In this document: in pieces, positions 15,433 to 24,300 of the stretch
Layout: the number at the start of each line of letters is the position of its first letter
Numbering within the stretch: position 1 is the stretch's first letter
Assembly: GCA_963698085.1 (NCBI GenBank)
Contig: OY969122.1
Location: 2,108,001-2,172,000 of the forward strand
DNA from: VRUE01 sp963698085
Lineage (GTDB): Bacteria > Actinomycetota > Thermoleophilia > Solirubrobacterales > 70-9
Direction of reading: 5' to 3'
DNA: 64,000 nucleotides
The notes under the pieces: generated by a model
Database searches by the model: none
Seen by the model: only the letters and a program-made list of their open reading frames with translations
Told to the model about the DNA's origin: nothing
Program-made: the position numbers and the translations under genes

Positions 15433-16823
15433 GCCTGCTGCCGCTCGCACACGCGCTGGCCGCCCGGCAGGACCTGCCGATACCGGCCTGGCTGTTCGCC
15501 TGGGGGGCGTCGATCGTCCTGATCGTCTCCTTCTTCGCGCTCTCGGTCGGCTGGCGCGAGCCCCGCCTCGAGGAGGACCGTTGGCGTCCCCTCGGGCGGG
15601 GGCTCTCGCGGGCGCTGCTCGGCCTGCTGGCGCAGATCCTCTACGGCGCGATCGGCGTCTTCCTGCTCGGCCTCGCCGTCTACGCCGGGCTGCGGGGCAC
15701 CGAAGCTCCCGATCGCAACTTCGCCCTCACCTTCCTCTTCGTCACGACCTGGCTCGGCTTCCCGCTGTTCAGCGTCCTCCTCGGCGACGTCTTCCGGCCC
15801 TTCAACCCCTGGCGCGCCATCGGCCGCGTCGCTGGCGGCGCGTTTACCGCCCTCGCCGGCCAGCGGCCTGCCCACCTCGCCTACCCACGCTGGCTCGGCC
15901 GCTGGCCCGCTGCGATCGGGTTGGTCGCGGTCGTCTGGCTGGAGATCGTCTACGGCGTCAGCGGCGGCGTCGCTGTCGGCCTCTCCCCGCACCCGGCCGC
16001 GGTCGCCGCCCTCCTCTACACCGCCTACACGCTGGCGATGATGGCCCTGTTCGGCACCGAGCAGTGGTGCCGCAACGGCGAGGTCTTCTCGGTCTACTTC
16101 GGCATGTTCTCCCAGCTCGGCTCGTTTGCGGTCAAGGACGGCCAGCTGGGCCGGCGCCGTCCCCTCGCCGCGGCGACCCGCTGGGCGAGCGTTCCTGGCT
16201 CGGCCGCCGTGGTGGTCGCCTCGATCGCCACCACCAGCTTTGACGGCGCCTCGGAGGGTGCTTTCCTCGGCGCGCTGGAATGGACCTTCGAGCGCTTCAC
16301 CGATGCCGATCTCGGCTTGACGACCGCCCTGCGGATCACCGACACGATCTTCATCGCTCTCTGCCTTACCGGCGTCGCCCTGATCTACCTGATCGGCGTC
16401 TGGGGGATGTCGACCGTGGCCGGGGCGCCGCCGTTGCGCAAGCTCTGGACCGGCTTCGCCCACACGCTGATTCCGATCGCCTTCGCCTATCTGGTCGCCC
16501 ATTACTTCAGCCTCTTCGTCTTCCAGGAGCAGGCCCAGTTCACCTACCTCCTCTCCGACCCCCTGGGCACGGGGACGACCGATCTCTTCGGCACCGCGTC
16601 CTCGGGCATCGATTTCCAGCTGCTCAGCGCAAACGCGATCTGGTACGTCCAGGTCGGTGCCCTCGTGGTCGGACACGTGGTCGCCCTGACGCTGGCCCAC
16701 GATCGTGCGATCGCGTACTGGGGCGACTATCGCCAGGCGGCGCGCTCGCAGTACTGGATGCTGGCGGTGATGGTCGCCTTCACCTGCTTTGGCCTCTACC
16801 TGCTCTCAGTGGCCAATGCCTAG
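15429..16823 (+). CDS. Polytopic membrane protein (fenitrothion-hydrolase-annotated family)
   Basis: 464 residues with about nine to ten hydrophobic segments, including LFAWGASIVLIVSFFALSV, LLAQILYGAIGVFLLGLAVY, AALLYTAYTLAMMALFG, TIFIALCLTGVALIYLIGV and QYWMLAVMVAFTCFGLYLL. The GTG start overlaps the lipoprotein stop. Conserved-looking polar residues inside membranes include FRPFNPWRAIG, EQWCRNGEVF and the HTLIPIAFAYLVAHY helix with two His, suggesting metal or cofactor binding. Relatives in actinobacteria carry the automatic name fenitrothion hydrolase, which I regard as unproven. With the cupredoxin-like lipoprotein it may handle copper. Confidence 0.75.
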   Translation: MSLLPLAHALAARQDLPIPAWLFAWGASIVLIVSFFALSVGWREPRLEEDRWRPLGRGLSRALLGLLAQILYGAIGVFLLGLAVYAGLRGTEAPDRNFALTFLFVTTWLGFPLFSVLLGDVFRPFNPWRAIGRVAGGAFTALAGQRPAHLAYPRWLGRWPAAIGLVAVVWLEIVYGVSGGVAVGLSPHPAAVAALLYTAYTLAMMALFGTEQWCRNGEVFSVYFGMFSQLGSFAVKDGQLGRRRPLAAATRWASVPGSAAVVVASIATTSFDGASEGAFLGALEWTFERFTDADLGLTTALRITDTIFIALCLTGVALIYLIGVWGMSTVAGAPPLRKLWTGFAHTLIPIAFAYLVAHYFSLFVFQEQAQFTYLLSDPLGTGTTDLFGTASSGIDFQLLSANAIWYVQVGALVVGHVVALTLAHDRAIAYWGDYRQAARSQYWMLAVMVAFTCFGLYLLSVANA

Positions 16824-17048
16824 AGCGGGTTTAACCGCGGAGATTGCGGGAAAACGTAGAAGTGTCCCGCCGACTTCGGTTTTCTACTGATGCCGGCGGG
16901 TGCCCTGGGTGGTGTACTGGGGCTTGAGGTTTGCGAGTCACAGATTTGCCGTTTCCCAATACGTAGCTCCCTCCCATAAGCAAAAAACAGCATCGAGGTC
17001 GCCGGATATATCAGCCACTCCGGTGGCCTCGTTGCGTTCGGCAGCCGA

Positions 17049-18365
17049 TCAATCGACCCGCCGCACCGGTGGAACGGTCCAGCTGCCGTCGAGTGCGCTC
17101 CGGCTCGGCCAGTACATATGCAGCATCAGATTGAAGTCGCTCTCGGGCGCGGGTAGCCAGTTGGCCCCCGAGTTCTCGGGGCGGTCGTACTGGATGGTGA
17201 TCTCGAGCGAGCCGTCAGGTCCGAGCTCCAGCTCGTCGCGGTTGCCGAGCGCGTAGCGATCGATTGGGTTGTCGACGACGAGCTGGTCCATGTCGTAGAG
17301 CGCCAGCGACCAGAGGGCCCCCACCGGCGGCAGCCCTTCCGGCTCGAAGCGCAGAACGTAGCGGTGTTCTCCGGTCAGGCGGCAACCGTCTTCGTCGATC
17401 GCGGTAAGGGGGAACATTGCATCCTCGGGGTGGGTGATGCCGAGCGCCGCGTTGGCGATCTGTGCACGCCGCAGGTAGTCGGCGCCGTTGGCCTTCAATC
17501 CGTTGCGAAGTGATCGCCAACCGTTCTCGAGCTGCTGCTGCGGTGGCGAGGCGATCGCCTCTCGACCGTCGGTCAGGCCGGCCTCCAGCGCCTCGCGCAT
17601 TTCGCCAGGCAGGTTGCCCCAAGCGAAGGGCTGGCCGGGCCGAAGGCCGATTGCAGCGAGGCGGTCGAGCATTGGCCGATCTGCACCGGTCGGCGGGTTG
17701 CGCCCCATCTCATCGGCCAGGGCGTCGAGGAAATCTCTTGCGCTCAGCTCCATCAACTGGACGTGAGGGCTCGGCATCGGCTCCAGCTCGGGGTCGACGA
17801 CTCCCTGCGACGGCGTCTCAGAGTCGCCATAGGCGCTGAGCGGCCTCAGCGCCAACCTCTGCTGGACGCTGCGTCCACAGTCGAGGTCCTCGCGGCCTGC
17901 CGCATGGGTATGGCAGATCACCCAGACGGTGTTGGTCGATGCCTCTACCTGCTGCACGCCGTCTGGCAAGGTTCCGCGCCAGCCGGGGCCCGTGAGGGCA
18001 TAGGTCCCGCCTGAGGTTCCGGCGGTGCGTGGGCCAAGGCAGACGAAGGCATCGGTCCAAGCATCGATCAGTTGCATCAGGTAAGAGCGCCCGCCGGTGT
18101 CGGGAACGTCGAGGAGCAGCGGCTCCGCGGAGAGGTCGAGCCAGGCCAGCGAGTAAAGGGTGTCGGCATTGGCGCCGACGATCGCCCGGAAACCGGGGTC
18201 GGGGAAGCGGCACAAATGGGCGAAGCGGTTCAGCGGCGTGGGCCTGCCCCCGACCGCCGCGATGCTGGTCGTGGCGCGCATCGTTGCCGCCATCAGCAGC
18301 AGCGGGAAGCCGAAGACGAAGGCTTCAGTACCGAGGCGTTTGGCTTGTGGCTGCGTGAATCCCAT
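17049..18365 (-). CDS. DUF1254/DUF1214 domain protein
   Basis: 438 residues from ATG 18365 (a TTG three codons earlier is possible). The N-terminal DUF1254 has AFVFGFPLLLMAATM and the PDPGFRAIVGANADTLYSLA motif; the C-terminal DUF1214 has LWSLALYDMDQLVVDNPIDR, the hallmark tail of this family. There is no clear signal peptide, unlike many family members. The biochemical function of the family is unknown. It converges on the membrane-protein gene; the 225 bases between (16,824-17,048) hold no gene I can support. Confidence 0.88.
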   Translation of the reverse strand: MGFTQPQAKRLGTEAFVFGFPLLLMAATMRATTSIAAVGGRPTPLNRFAHLCRFPDPGFRAIVGANADTLYSLAWLDLSAEPLLLDVPDTGGRSYLMQLIDAWTDAFVCLGPRTAGTSGGTYALTGPGWRGTLPDGVQQVEASTNTVWVICHTHAAGREDLDCGRSVQQRLALRPLSAYGDSETPSQGVVDPELEPMPSPHVQLMELSARDFLDALADEMGRNPPTGADRPMLDRLAAIGLRPGQPFAWGNLPGEMREALEAGLTDGREAIASPPQQQLENGWRSLRNGLKANGADYLRRAQIANAALGITHPEDAMFPLTAIDEDGCRLTGEHRYVLRFEPEGLPPVGALWSLALYDMDQLVVDNPIDRYALGNRDELELGPDGSLEITIQYDRPENSGANWLPAPESDFNLMLHMYWPSRSALDGSWTVPPVRRVD

Positions 18366-18605
18366 ATCGCGCAAATGCGTGAACCCGCGGTGTGGCTACC
18401 CAGTTGAGGCGAATCTATGCACGAAAAGATGAGAACATTCGAGACGTAGGCGTCAATGCGGATTGACTGCGCTGATCACACTGCAACATCCGTCCATTTG
18501 ACATTGGCTTGCTGGTCGTCGAAACTGGCTTCGGGCCTAGTTGCGTGCAGACGCCGACGGACTCTCGTTCTTAACTATCACCCTGGGCCTTACGAGGAGC
18601 AGAAG

Positions 18606-19934
18606 ATGGCGGGCCATGGTCCGGCCGAAATGATTCAGACGCCGTGGGGAAGGGCAGATCAGCTGCGCGAGAGGATGCTTCGCCCGGGTCCGGGCCTTCC
18701 CCGCGAAGAGGTGTCGCGGAGCCAGCGCGAGCGCCTGTTTGCAGCGGCGGTAGCCTGCATTGCCGCCAAGGGCTACGAGGCGACGACCGTCGCCGACCTG
18801 CTCGAGCTCTCAGGCGTCTCGCGCAGTGCCTTTTACGAGCACTTCCATGACCGAGAGGACTGTGTCTTGGCCACCTTCGACGCGCTCGCCGCGCAGTCGA
18901 TGGAACTGGCTCGCCGCAAGCTAGATGAGGACGCCCCCGCCGAGAAAAGAGGCCGTGCTGCCCTGGGCGCGCTTTTAGGGGCGATCGTTCAGCAGCCTGC
19001 TGCGGCGAGGCTTTTCTTCTGCGATGTCTACACCGTGGGCGAACGGGGTCGCTTGGCGGTCGAGCGTTCGCTGGCGAGCTTCGTATTGCTGGCCGAAAAG
19101 ACGATCACGGAGATTCGCGGAGGGCGCGAGCTTCCAGCCCAGATGGTTCATGGGCTTTTCGGCGGCGCTTGGTCGATCGTTCAATCTCATCTCCGCCGGG
19201 GGGAGGCGGACGCCCTGCCGGGGCTTGCGGAGGATCTCTGGGATTGGATACTCGGCTATGAGCCGCCGAGCGAGCCGCTGCGCTTGGCGGGACGACGGAC
19301 GCCGCGTCCGATCGACGGCCCGCCACCCTTCGTCGCTTACAGCCAGGCCGAGCGGATCGTTCGGGCGCTGGCTGCCGGTGCCGGTGAGCGCGGATATCCG
19401 GCGGTGACGATCGCCGAGATCGCCGCTCGGGCTTCGGTTTCCCAAGCGACTTTCTACTCCTACTTCGCCGACAAGGATGCGGCCCTAGTCGCCGCCCTCG
19501 ATTCGGCCGAGGCCCAGATGCTGGGTGTCGCCATGCCAGCGGCTCGTCGCGCCGCAGACTCGGCCAGCGGCATTCGCGCGGCGATCGGAGGGATGTGTGC
19601 CTTCTATGCCGCCGAACCGGACCTTGCCCGGTTGGTCACGATCGAGGCCTACGCGGCTGGCCCGGCGGCCCTCGAGCAGCGTGATCAGGGAATGCAGTCG
19701 ATACGAGAGCTTCTCGAGCTGGGCCTCGACGCCGCCGCAGGCGCGAAGCCGATTGTGGCCGACGCGGTGCTGGGCACCCTGTGGGCGCTCCTCTACGGCC
19801 AAATCGTTGCCGCCGGGCCGAGCAGCATTCCCCAAATCACGCCACTCGCCAGCTACATGGTCCTGGCTCCGTTCGTTGGGGTCGAAGAGGCGACCAGGGT
19901 CGCCAACGGCGACGGACGCGAACGGACCCACTGA
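18606..19934 (+). CDS. Tandem (double) TetR-family regulator
   Basis: 442 residues, about twice the TetR length. ATG 18606 follows GAGGAG by 6 nt. Two complete TetR HTH regions are visible: residues about 38-90 (GYEATTVADLLELSGVSRSA, FYEHFHDRED) and about 245-300 (GYPAVTIAEIAARASVSQAT, FYSYFADKDAAL). Each is followed by an all-helical ligand-binding region. The two HTH copies are clearly diverged, so the fusion is old. One chain carrying two DNA-binding heads could bind its operator as a pseudo-dimer. It lies upstream of the first secreted-protein locus. Effector and targets are unknown. Confidence 0.9.
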   Translation: MAGHGPAEMIQTPWGRADQLRERMLRPGPGLPREEVSRSQRERLFAAAVACIAAKGYEATTVADLLELSGVSRSAFYEHFHDREDCVLATFDALAAQSMELARRKLDEDAPAEKRGRAALGALLGAIVQQPAAARLFFCDVYTVGERGRLAVERSLASFVLLAEKTITEIRGGRELPAQMVHGLFGGAWSIVQSHLRRGEADALPGLAEDLWDWILGYEPPSEPLRLAGRRTPRPIDGPPPFVAYSQAERIVRALAAGAGERGYPAVTIAEIAARASVSQATFYSYFADKDAALVAALDSAEAQMLGVAMPAARRAADSASGIRAAIGGMCAFYAAEPDLARLVTIEAYAAGPAALEQRDQGMQSIRELLELGLDAAAGAKPIVADAVLGTLWALLYGQIVAAGPSSIPQITPLASYMVLAPFVGVEEATRVANGDGRERTH

Positions 19935-20423
19935 GCAGGTCGCGGACTGGCCCCGGGCCTGCCGCTGGGCGGCTGCCCGGGGCCCTCCGCGTCGCTTTAC
20001 CTCAAGGCCGGCCTCAGCCGCCGGGAACGGTTGCGGAGAGGCCATCCACAGCGGGGTAATGAGAACAAACAGAAATCCTTAAGTCAACTCGCACAGGCCC
20101 CCTGCGAGCTTGCGGTCTCAACGAAAACGCCTGGTTTGAGCGCTTTTCAAACCAAATGTTAAGAACAGCAGCAGTCACGTGGCCTTTACTACGCAATTTC
20201 GCATGGATGCAAGCCCGCGTCGAAGCCAAGCCGCCTTCGCCCCATTTGCAGGGAAATAGACCAGCCGCCGGCTTTCGAGCACCCCTGAGTACGGCCTAAT
20301 GCTCGGGATTAGTTGCTCCATCGACGTCCGGCATTTATGGATAGCCGTCGTAAGGAAGTTGGCCGGGCCCTTCGATGCGAAGGGTCCTGCCCCAGGCGAA
20401 CTATCGAAAGGAAGGAAAGAACG
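19935..20423. other. Intergenic region between double TetR and secreted gene
   Basis: 489 bases without a gene I can support. It opens with a terminator hairpin (19,949-19,984). Further right, TGGTTTGA and TCAAACCA form 8-bp arms at 20,132-20,139 and 20,147-20,154, a possible operator. The right half is less GC-rich and probably holds the promoter of the secreted gene, but I see no convincing -35/-10 pair. Confidence 0.6.
19949..19984 (+). terminator. Terminator-like hairpin after double TetR
   Basis: Ten-bp arms GGCCCCGGGC and GCCCGGGGCC enclose a smaller GCCGC/GCGGC-type inner hairpin. It starts 15 bp after the stop codon. There is no U-run, as is common in very high-GC actinobacteria. Confidence 0.6.
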
Positions 20424-21056
20424 ATGCGTAGTCTTAAGGCACTTGGGCTCGCCCTGGTCGCCGCCCTCGCAATGAGCGCGGTGGCTGCCACCGGCGCTTC
20501 GGCTCAATTCGAATCCGAAGCCGCCGACACGGTACTGGACGTGACCTCGAACGAAACGCAGAAATTCACGTACTCCTCTGGAGGCATTGCGGTCGAATGT
20601 AACGAAGTGACCGTTGAATCGACAGTGGCAGGTACGGCGACCACTGAAGTGACAGCCATCCCGCATTACACAGACTGTGAACCGATCCTCGGCAACGCAA
20701 CGGCGATTGACTTTAATAGTTGCGCCTACGTGTTCACACTGGCAGATAACGCAACAACGGGCACCGCTCATATCGAGTGCGATTCAGGTGACAGCGTCAC
20801 AGTCACAGTAGGCGCCAGTGGATCGCTCTGCTCGTTCCACATCGGCGCGCAGACCGTGGGCAACATCACCTACAGCGTTGTCGGCTCCGGCTCGTCGCGT
20901 GAAATCAAACTACACCCGACAGTGACCGGAATCGACGCGACCCGAACGGGCAGCGCTCTCTGCGGAGCCGCAAGCTCGAGCACCGGCACCTATGTGGGCG
21001 ATCTGACCGTCAGAGGTACATCCGGAGGCAACCAGGTCGGCATCTTCGTCGACTGA
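20424..21056 (+). CDS. Exported beta-rich protein, single-module paralogue of the 54,138 protein
   Basis: 210 residues. ATG 20424 follows a GGAAGGAAAG ribosome site. A signal peptide (ALGLALVAALAMSAVAATGA, predicted cut after SAQ or nearby) leads a Thr/Ser/Val-rich secreted domain with six cysteines in CNEV, DCEP, SCAY, ECDS, LCSF and LCGA contexts, likely disulfide-bonded. The half from LCSFHIG onward (NITYSVVGSGSSREI, GTYVGDLTVRG) resembles each module of the 54,138-55,334 protein. No enzymatic motif is visible. A strong terminator follows. It is a surface or secreted protein of unknown function. Confidence 0.8.
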   Translation: MRSLKALGLALVAALAMSAVAATGASAQFESEAADTVLDVTSNETQKFTYSSGGIAVECNEVTVESTVAGTATTEVTAIPHYTDCEPILGNATAIDFNSCAYVFTLADNATTGTAHIECDSGDSVTVTVGASGSLCSFHIGAQTVGNITYSVVGSGSSREIKLHPTVTGIDATRTGSALCGAASSSTGTYVGDLTVRGTSGGNQVGIFVD

Positions 21057-21118
21057 GCGCCTTCACGGACAGGCTGAGCCGAGCTCGAGGTTTGAGTGCG
21101 GTCAGCCGATTGAAGGAA

Positions 21119-21152
21119 GCCCACGGGCCGGGAGCAATCCCGGCCCGTGGGC
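21119..21152 (+). terminator. Strong terminator after exported gene
   Basis: A 15-bp perfect stem (GCCCACGGGCCGGGA and its complement) closed by a GCAA tetraloop and followed by TTCTGCTC. It isolates the exported gene from the propeller operon. Confidence 0.85.
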
Positions 21153-21200
21153 TTCTGCTCAGCTGAGAGGAGCGGAACGGTGAGGGACTCAGAGCGTCTC

Positions 21201-21230
21201 TTGACAAGAACAATGACATTCCAATATATT
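21201..21230 (+). promoter_or_regulatory. Sigma-70-type promoter of the first propeller operon
   Basis: TTGACA at 21,201-21,206 and TATATT at 21,225-21,230 with an 18-bp spacer, in a locally A/T-rich patch about 75 bp before the start codon. The TCTTGACAAGA block around the -35 is also found in the 83-bp leader elements at 44,571 and 55,443. Confidence 0.65.
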
Positions 21231-21303
21231 CATCTCTCTGCCCACGGTTGCCAGCGTAGTTGCGACCGATAGCGCGAGGCAGGCGAGGTCCAGGCACGAG
21301 GGG

Positions 21304-24300
21304 ATGAGAATGCGGGAGACCCGGAGAGCTAAGGTCGAAGGCGGGAGAGCAGTCCCGCCGCTGGCCGCCACGCTCGTCGCGCTCGCCTCGCTGCTGCTGT
21401 TTGTACCGCAGGCTTCAGCCGCGAAGACGACGGTTAACGCGATAGGCGCGCAGGGCACCGGGGCAGCTGGCGCTCTCTTCAACCAGCCACGAGGGCTCGC
21501 GGTCAACAGGACCGGCTCCGGCGCGGTCCCGGCCGGGACCCTCTACGTCGTCGACGGTAACAACAACCGCATCCAGCGCTTCGGGCCCGCCGGTCAATTC
21601 GTCGGTGCTTGGGGCTGGGACACGGTCACGAACGGTAGTCCCACTGACCTGGGCGGAACCACCACCTTCCAGATCTGCACCGTCGCTGCCGACTGCAAGA
21701 AAGGCCTCGCTGGTGTCAACCCCGGCCAGTTCGGCAACAACGGCGCCCAGGGGATCGCCGTCGACCAGGCGAGAGGCCTTGTCTATATCTCCGATCAGGT
21801 CAACCGGCGCATTAGCGTTTTCTCACCCACCGGGGTCTTCCAGGGTGCTTTCGGCTTCGGTGTCGTGAATGGCGCGGCCGCGCTTCAGTTCTGCACCACG
21901 GTGTGCGCGACGGCGGCGTCCGCGGGGTCGGACGCCGGCCGCTTCGGTGCTGCAATCGGGGGGCTCGCCGTCGATGCCTCCGGCAACGTTTTTGTCGCCA
22001 ACAAGGCGAGTCGCCGCGTCGACGTCTTCAGGCCGATCTTCGCTGGCGCTGTCGTCACGGGGGTCGAATACCTGCGCGGTTATGGCTGGGGCGTTGACAC
22101 CGGCGCCGAAGCCTTCGAGGTCTGCACGGCCGCGAGCGCCTGCAACGCCCCCGCCGAAGTTGGGACCGGGCTCGGCCAGTTCGGCGCCAACTCCCCGGCC
22201 GATGTGGCACTTGACTCCGCTGGCAACCTCTTCGCCCTCGACGCCGGCAACAATCGGGTGCAGAAGTTCAGCGCCACGCCGGAACCGCTCGTGGCTGCCT
22301 TCGGCTCTGCGCCACTGAGCGCCGCTTTCGGCACGGGCAGCCTCTACAACCTCACGGTCGACCAGGTCAACGACCACCTCTACGTCGTCGGCTCCGACTC
22401 CGCCGACGCCAGCAGGATCGCGGTCGCCGAGGTCGACCCAGCCGAAGCTGCGGTTGCGACGCACGCCACCGATCTCGCCCCAACCGTCGCCGCGGGCCTT
22501 GCGCTCGCCCCCGAGACGATCGGCGGCAACATTTACGTCTCCTCTAGTAACAGCGGCCACCGTGTCTATGTGCTGAACAACGCGCCGGTGATCGACCCGG
22601 TGACGACTTTCACCGGCACCACGGCGACGTTCACGGGTGAAGTCTTCTCGGGCGGATCGGAGGTCGAATACCACTTCGAGTATTCCGCCGACGGCATCAA
22701 CTGGACGAAGGTCCCCGCCACCGACGTGAACGCGGGGGCCGGCCCGGGCATGATCGCAGTCCAACAGGAAGTCGATGGACTGATCGGATCGAAGCTCTAC
22801 CAGGTTCGCCTCGCCCAAACCCGAGCCGTAGGTGGGGGGACCGCCTATTCCGCCGTGCAGACGTTTACGACGGCGGCGTCGGCGCCGGTCATCGTCGCGA
22901 CCTTTACCTCCTCGGTCACCTCCACCTCGGCCGTGCTCGAGGCCGAAATCAATCCCGAGCAGCAGCTCACCACCTACCACTTCGAATACGGGCAGGCCGA
23001 TTGTGCCTCTAATCCCTGCGCGAGCGTTCCCGTCCCCGACGCAGGCATCGGCTCGGGCGAAACGCCTGTCGCGGTCGCCAAGGAGATAACCGACCTTGAA
23101 CCCGGCACGACCTACCACTTCCGGGTCGTGGCGGTCAACGGCACCGGCACGACCAAAGGCGATGATCACACCTTTACTACCTTTATCCCCACCGCGCCGG
23201 AAACGGCCTGCCCCAACCAGCCTTTCCGCTTCGGCCCGGGCGCCAACCTGCCCGACTGCCGCGCCTACGAGATGGTCTCTCCGGTCGACAAAAACGGGGG
23301 GGACATCCGTGGCTTGGAAGGCATCGTGGGAACCGCCGCCAGTGGCTTCAGTCGCGCCGAGATGAACCAGGCCTCCCTCAGCGGCGACAAAATGACCTAC
23401 TCCTCCTACCAGGCCTTTGCCGGCTCTGAAAGCGCCGCCTACTCAAACCAGTACATCTCGAGCCGTGGTGGGGAGGGCTGGTCGACCGAGCCGATCTCGC
23501 CGGCCAAGTCGCTCGTCTCGGCTCCTCACTTCAACCCACAGCTTCTCCCCGACGTTCAGTTCAAAGCCTTTACCGACGATCTCTCACAATCCTGGTTCAC
23601 GGAGATAAGCAGGTTCCCGCTCGCCCCGGGTGGGCTCGAGGAAAGCCTCCCGAACCTCTACGGGCGGGACAACCTCGATGGAAGCCTCCATGCGTTGACC
23701 ATGGGTGAACCGGTCAACGTTAAAACGGATAGCTATCCGACCGTCTCAGGCCATACCCCCGATGGCAGCCATGTCCTCTTCGCGGTCTCAGGTGGGCTGA
23801 CTCCTGACGCCGCCGGGAACGGTAACTCGGAGCTCTATGACTACTTCGGTGGTGCGCCTCATCTGGTCAGCATCCTGCCTGGCGGCGAAGCCGATCCGGA
23901 CTCTTCGCTTGCCGGAGCTGGCGCCACCGGAAGTTGGCACGGCGGCATGCAGCTCGAGCACGCGATCTCCGACGACGGATCGCGGATCTTCTGGCACTCG
24001 ACTCCGGATATCAGTCCCTTCAACAAGACCGGAACTCTCTACGTCCGCATCGACGGCACGACGACCGTTCAGGTCTCGGCAGGGTCGGAGGCAACCTTCT
24101 GGCGGGCAAGCGCCGATGGATCGACCGCGATTTACAGCGAACCCGTTCCGAGCGATGCCCTACAGGAACTCTATGAATTTGACGTCGACACGCAAACGAG
24201 GACGCCGATCGCGGGCGAAGTTAGGGGCGTCGCTGGCGGAAGCGACGATCTCTCCCATCTCTACTTCGTCTCCAAGGAAGACCTTGCACCCGGAGCTGCT

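Noticed and set aside
15300..16700. Minus-strand open frame of 466 codons
   Set aside because: Antisense to the membrane-protein gene; Glu/Gly/Arg-rich low-complexity product typical of a shadow frame.
16824..17048. Small gene in the convergent gap
   Set aside because: The open frames overlap the DUF1254 gene end and lack a ribosome site or protein-like composition.
21823..23169. Minus-strand open frame of 448 codons
   Set aside because: Antisense to the NHL propeller; repetitive Gly/Arg/Asp/Val product with no motif.
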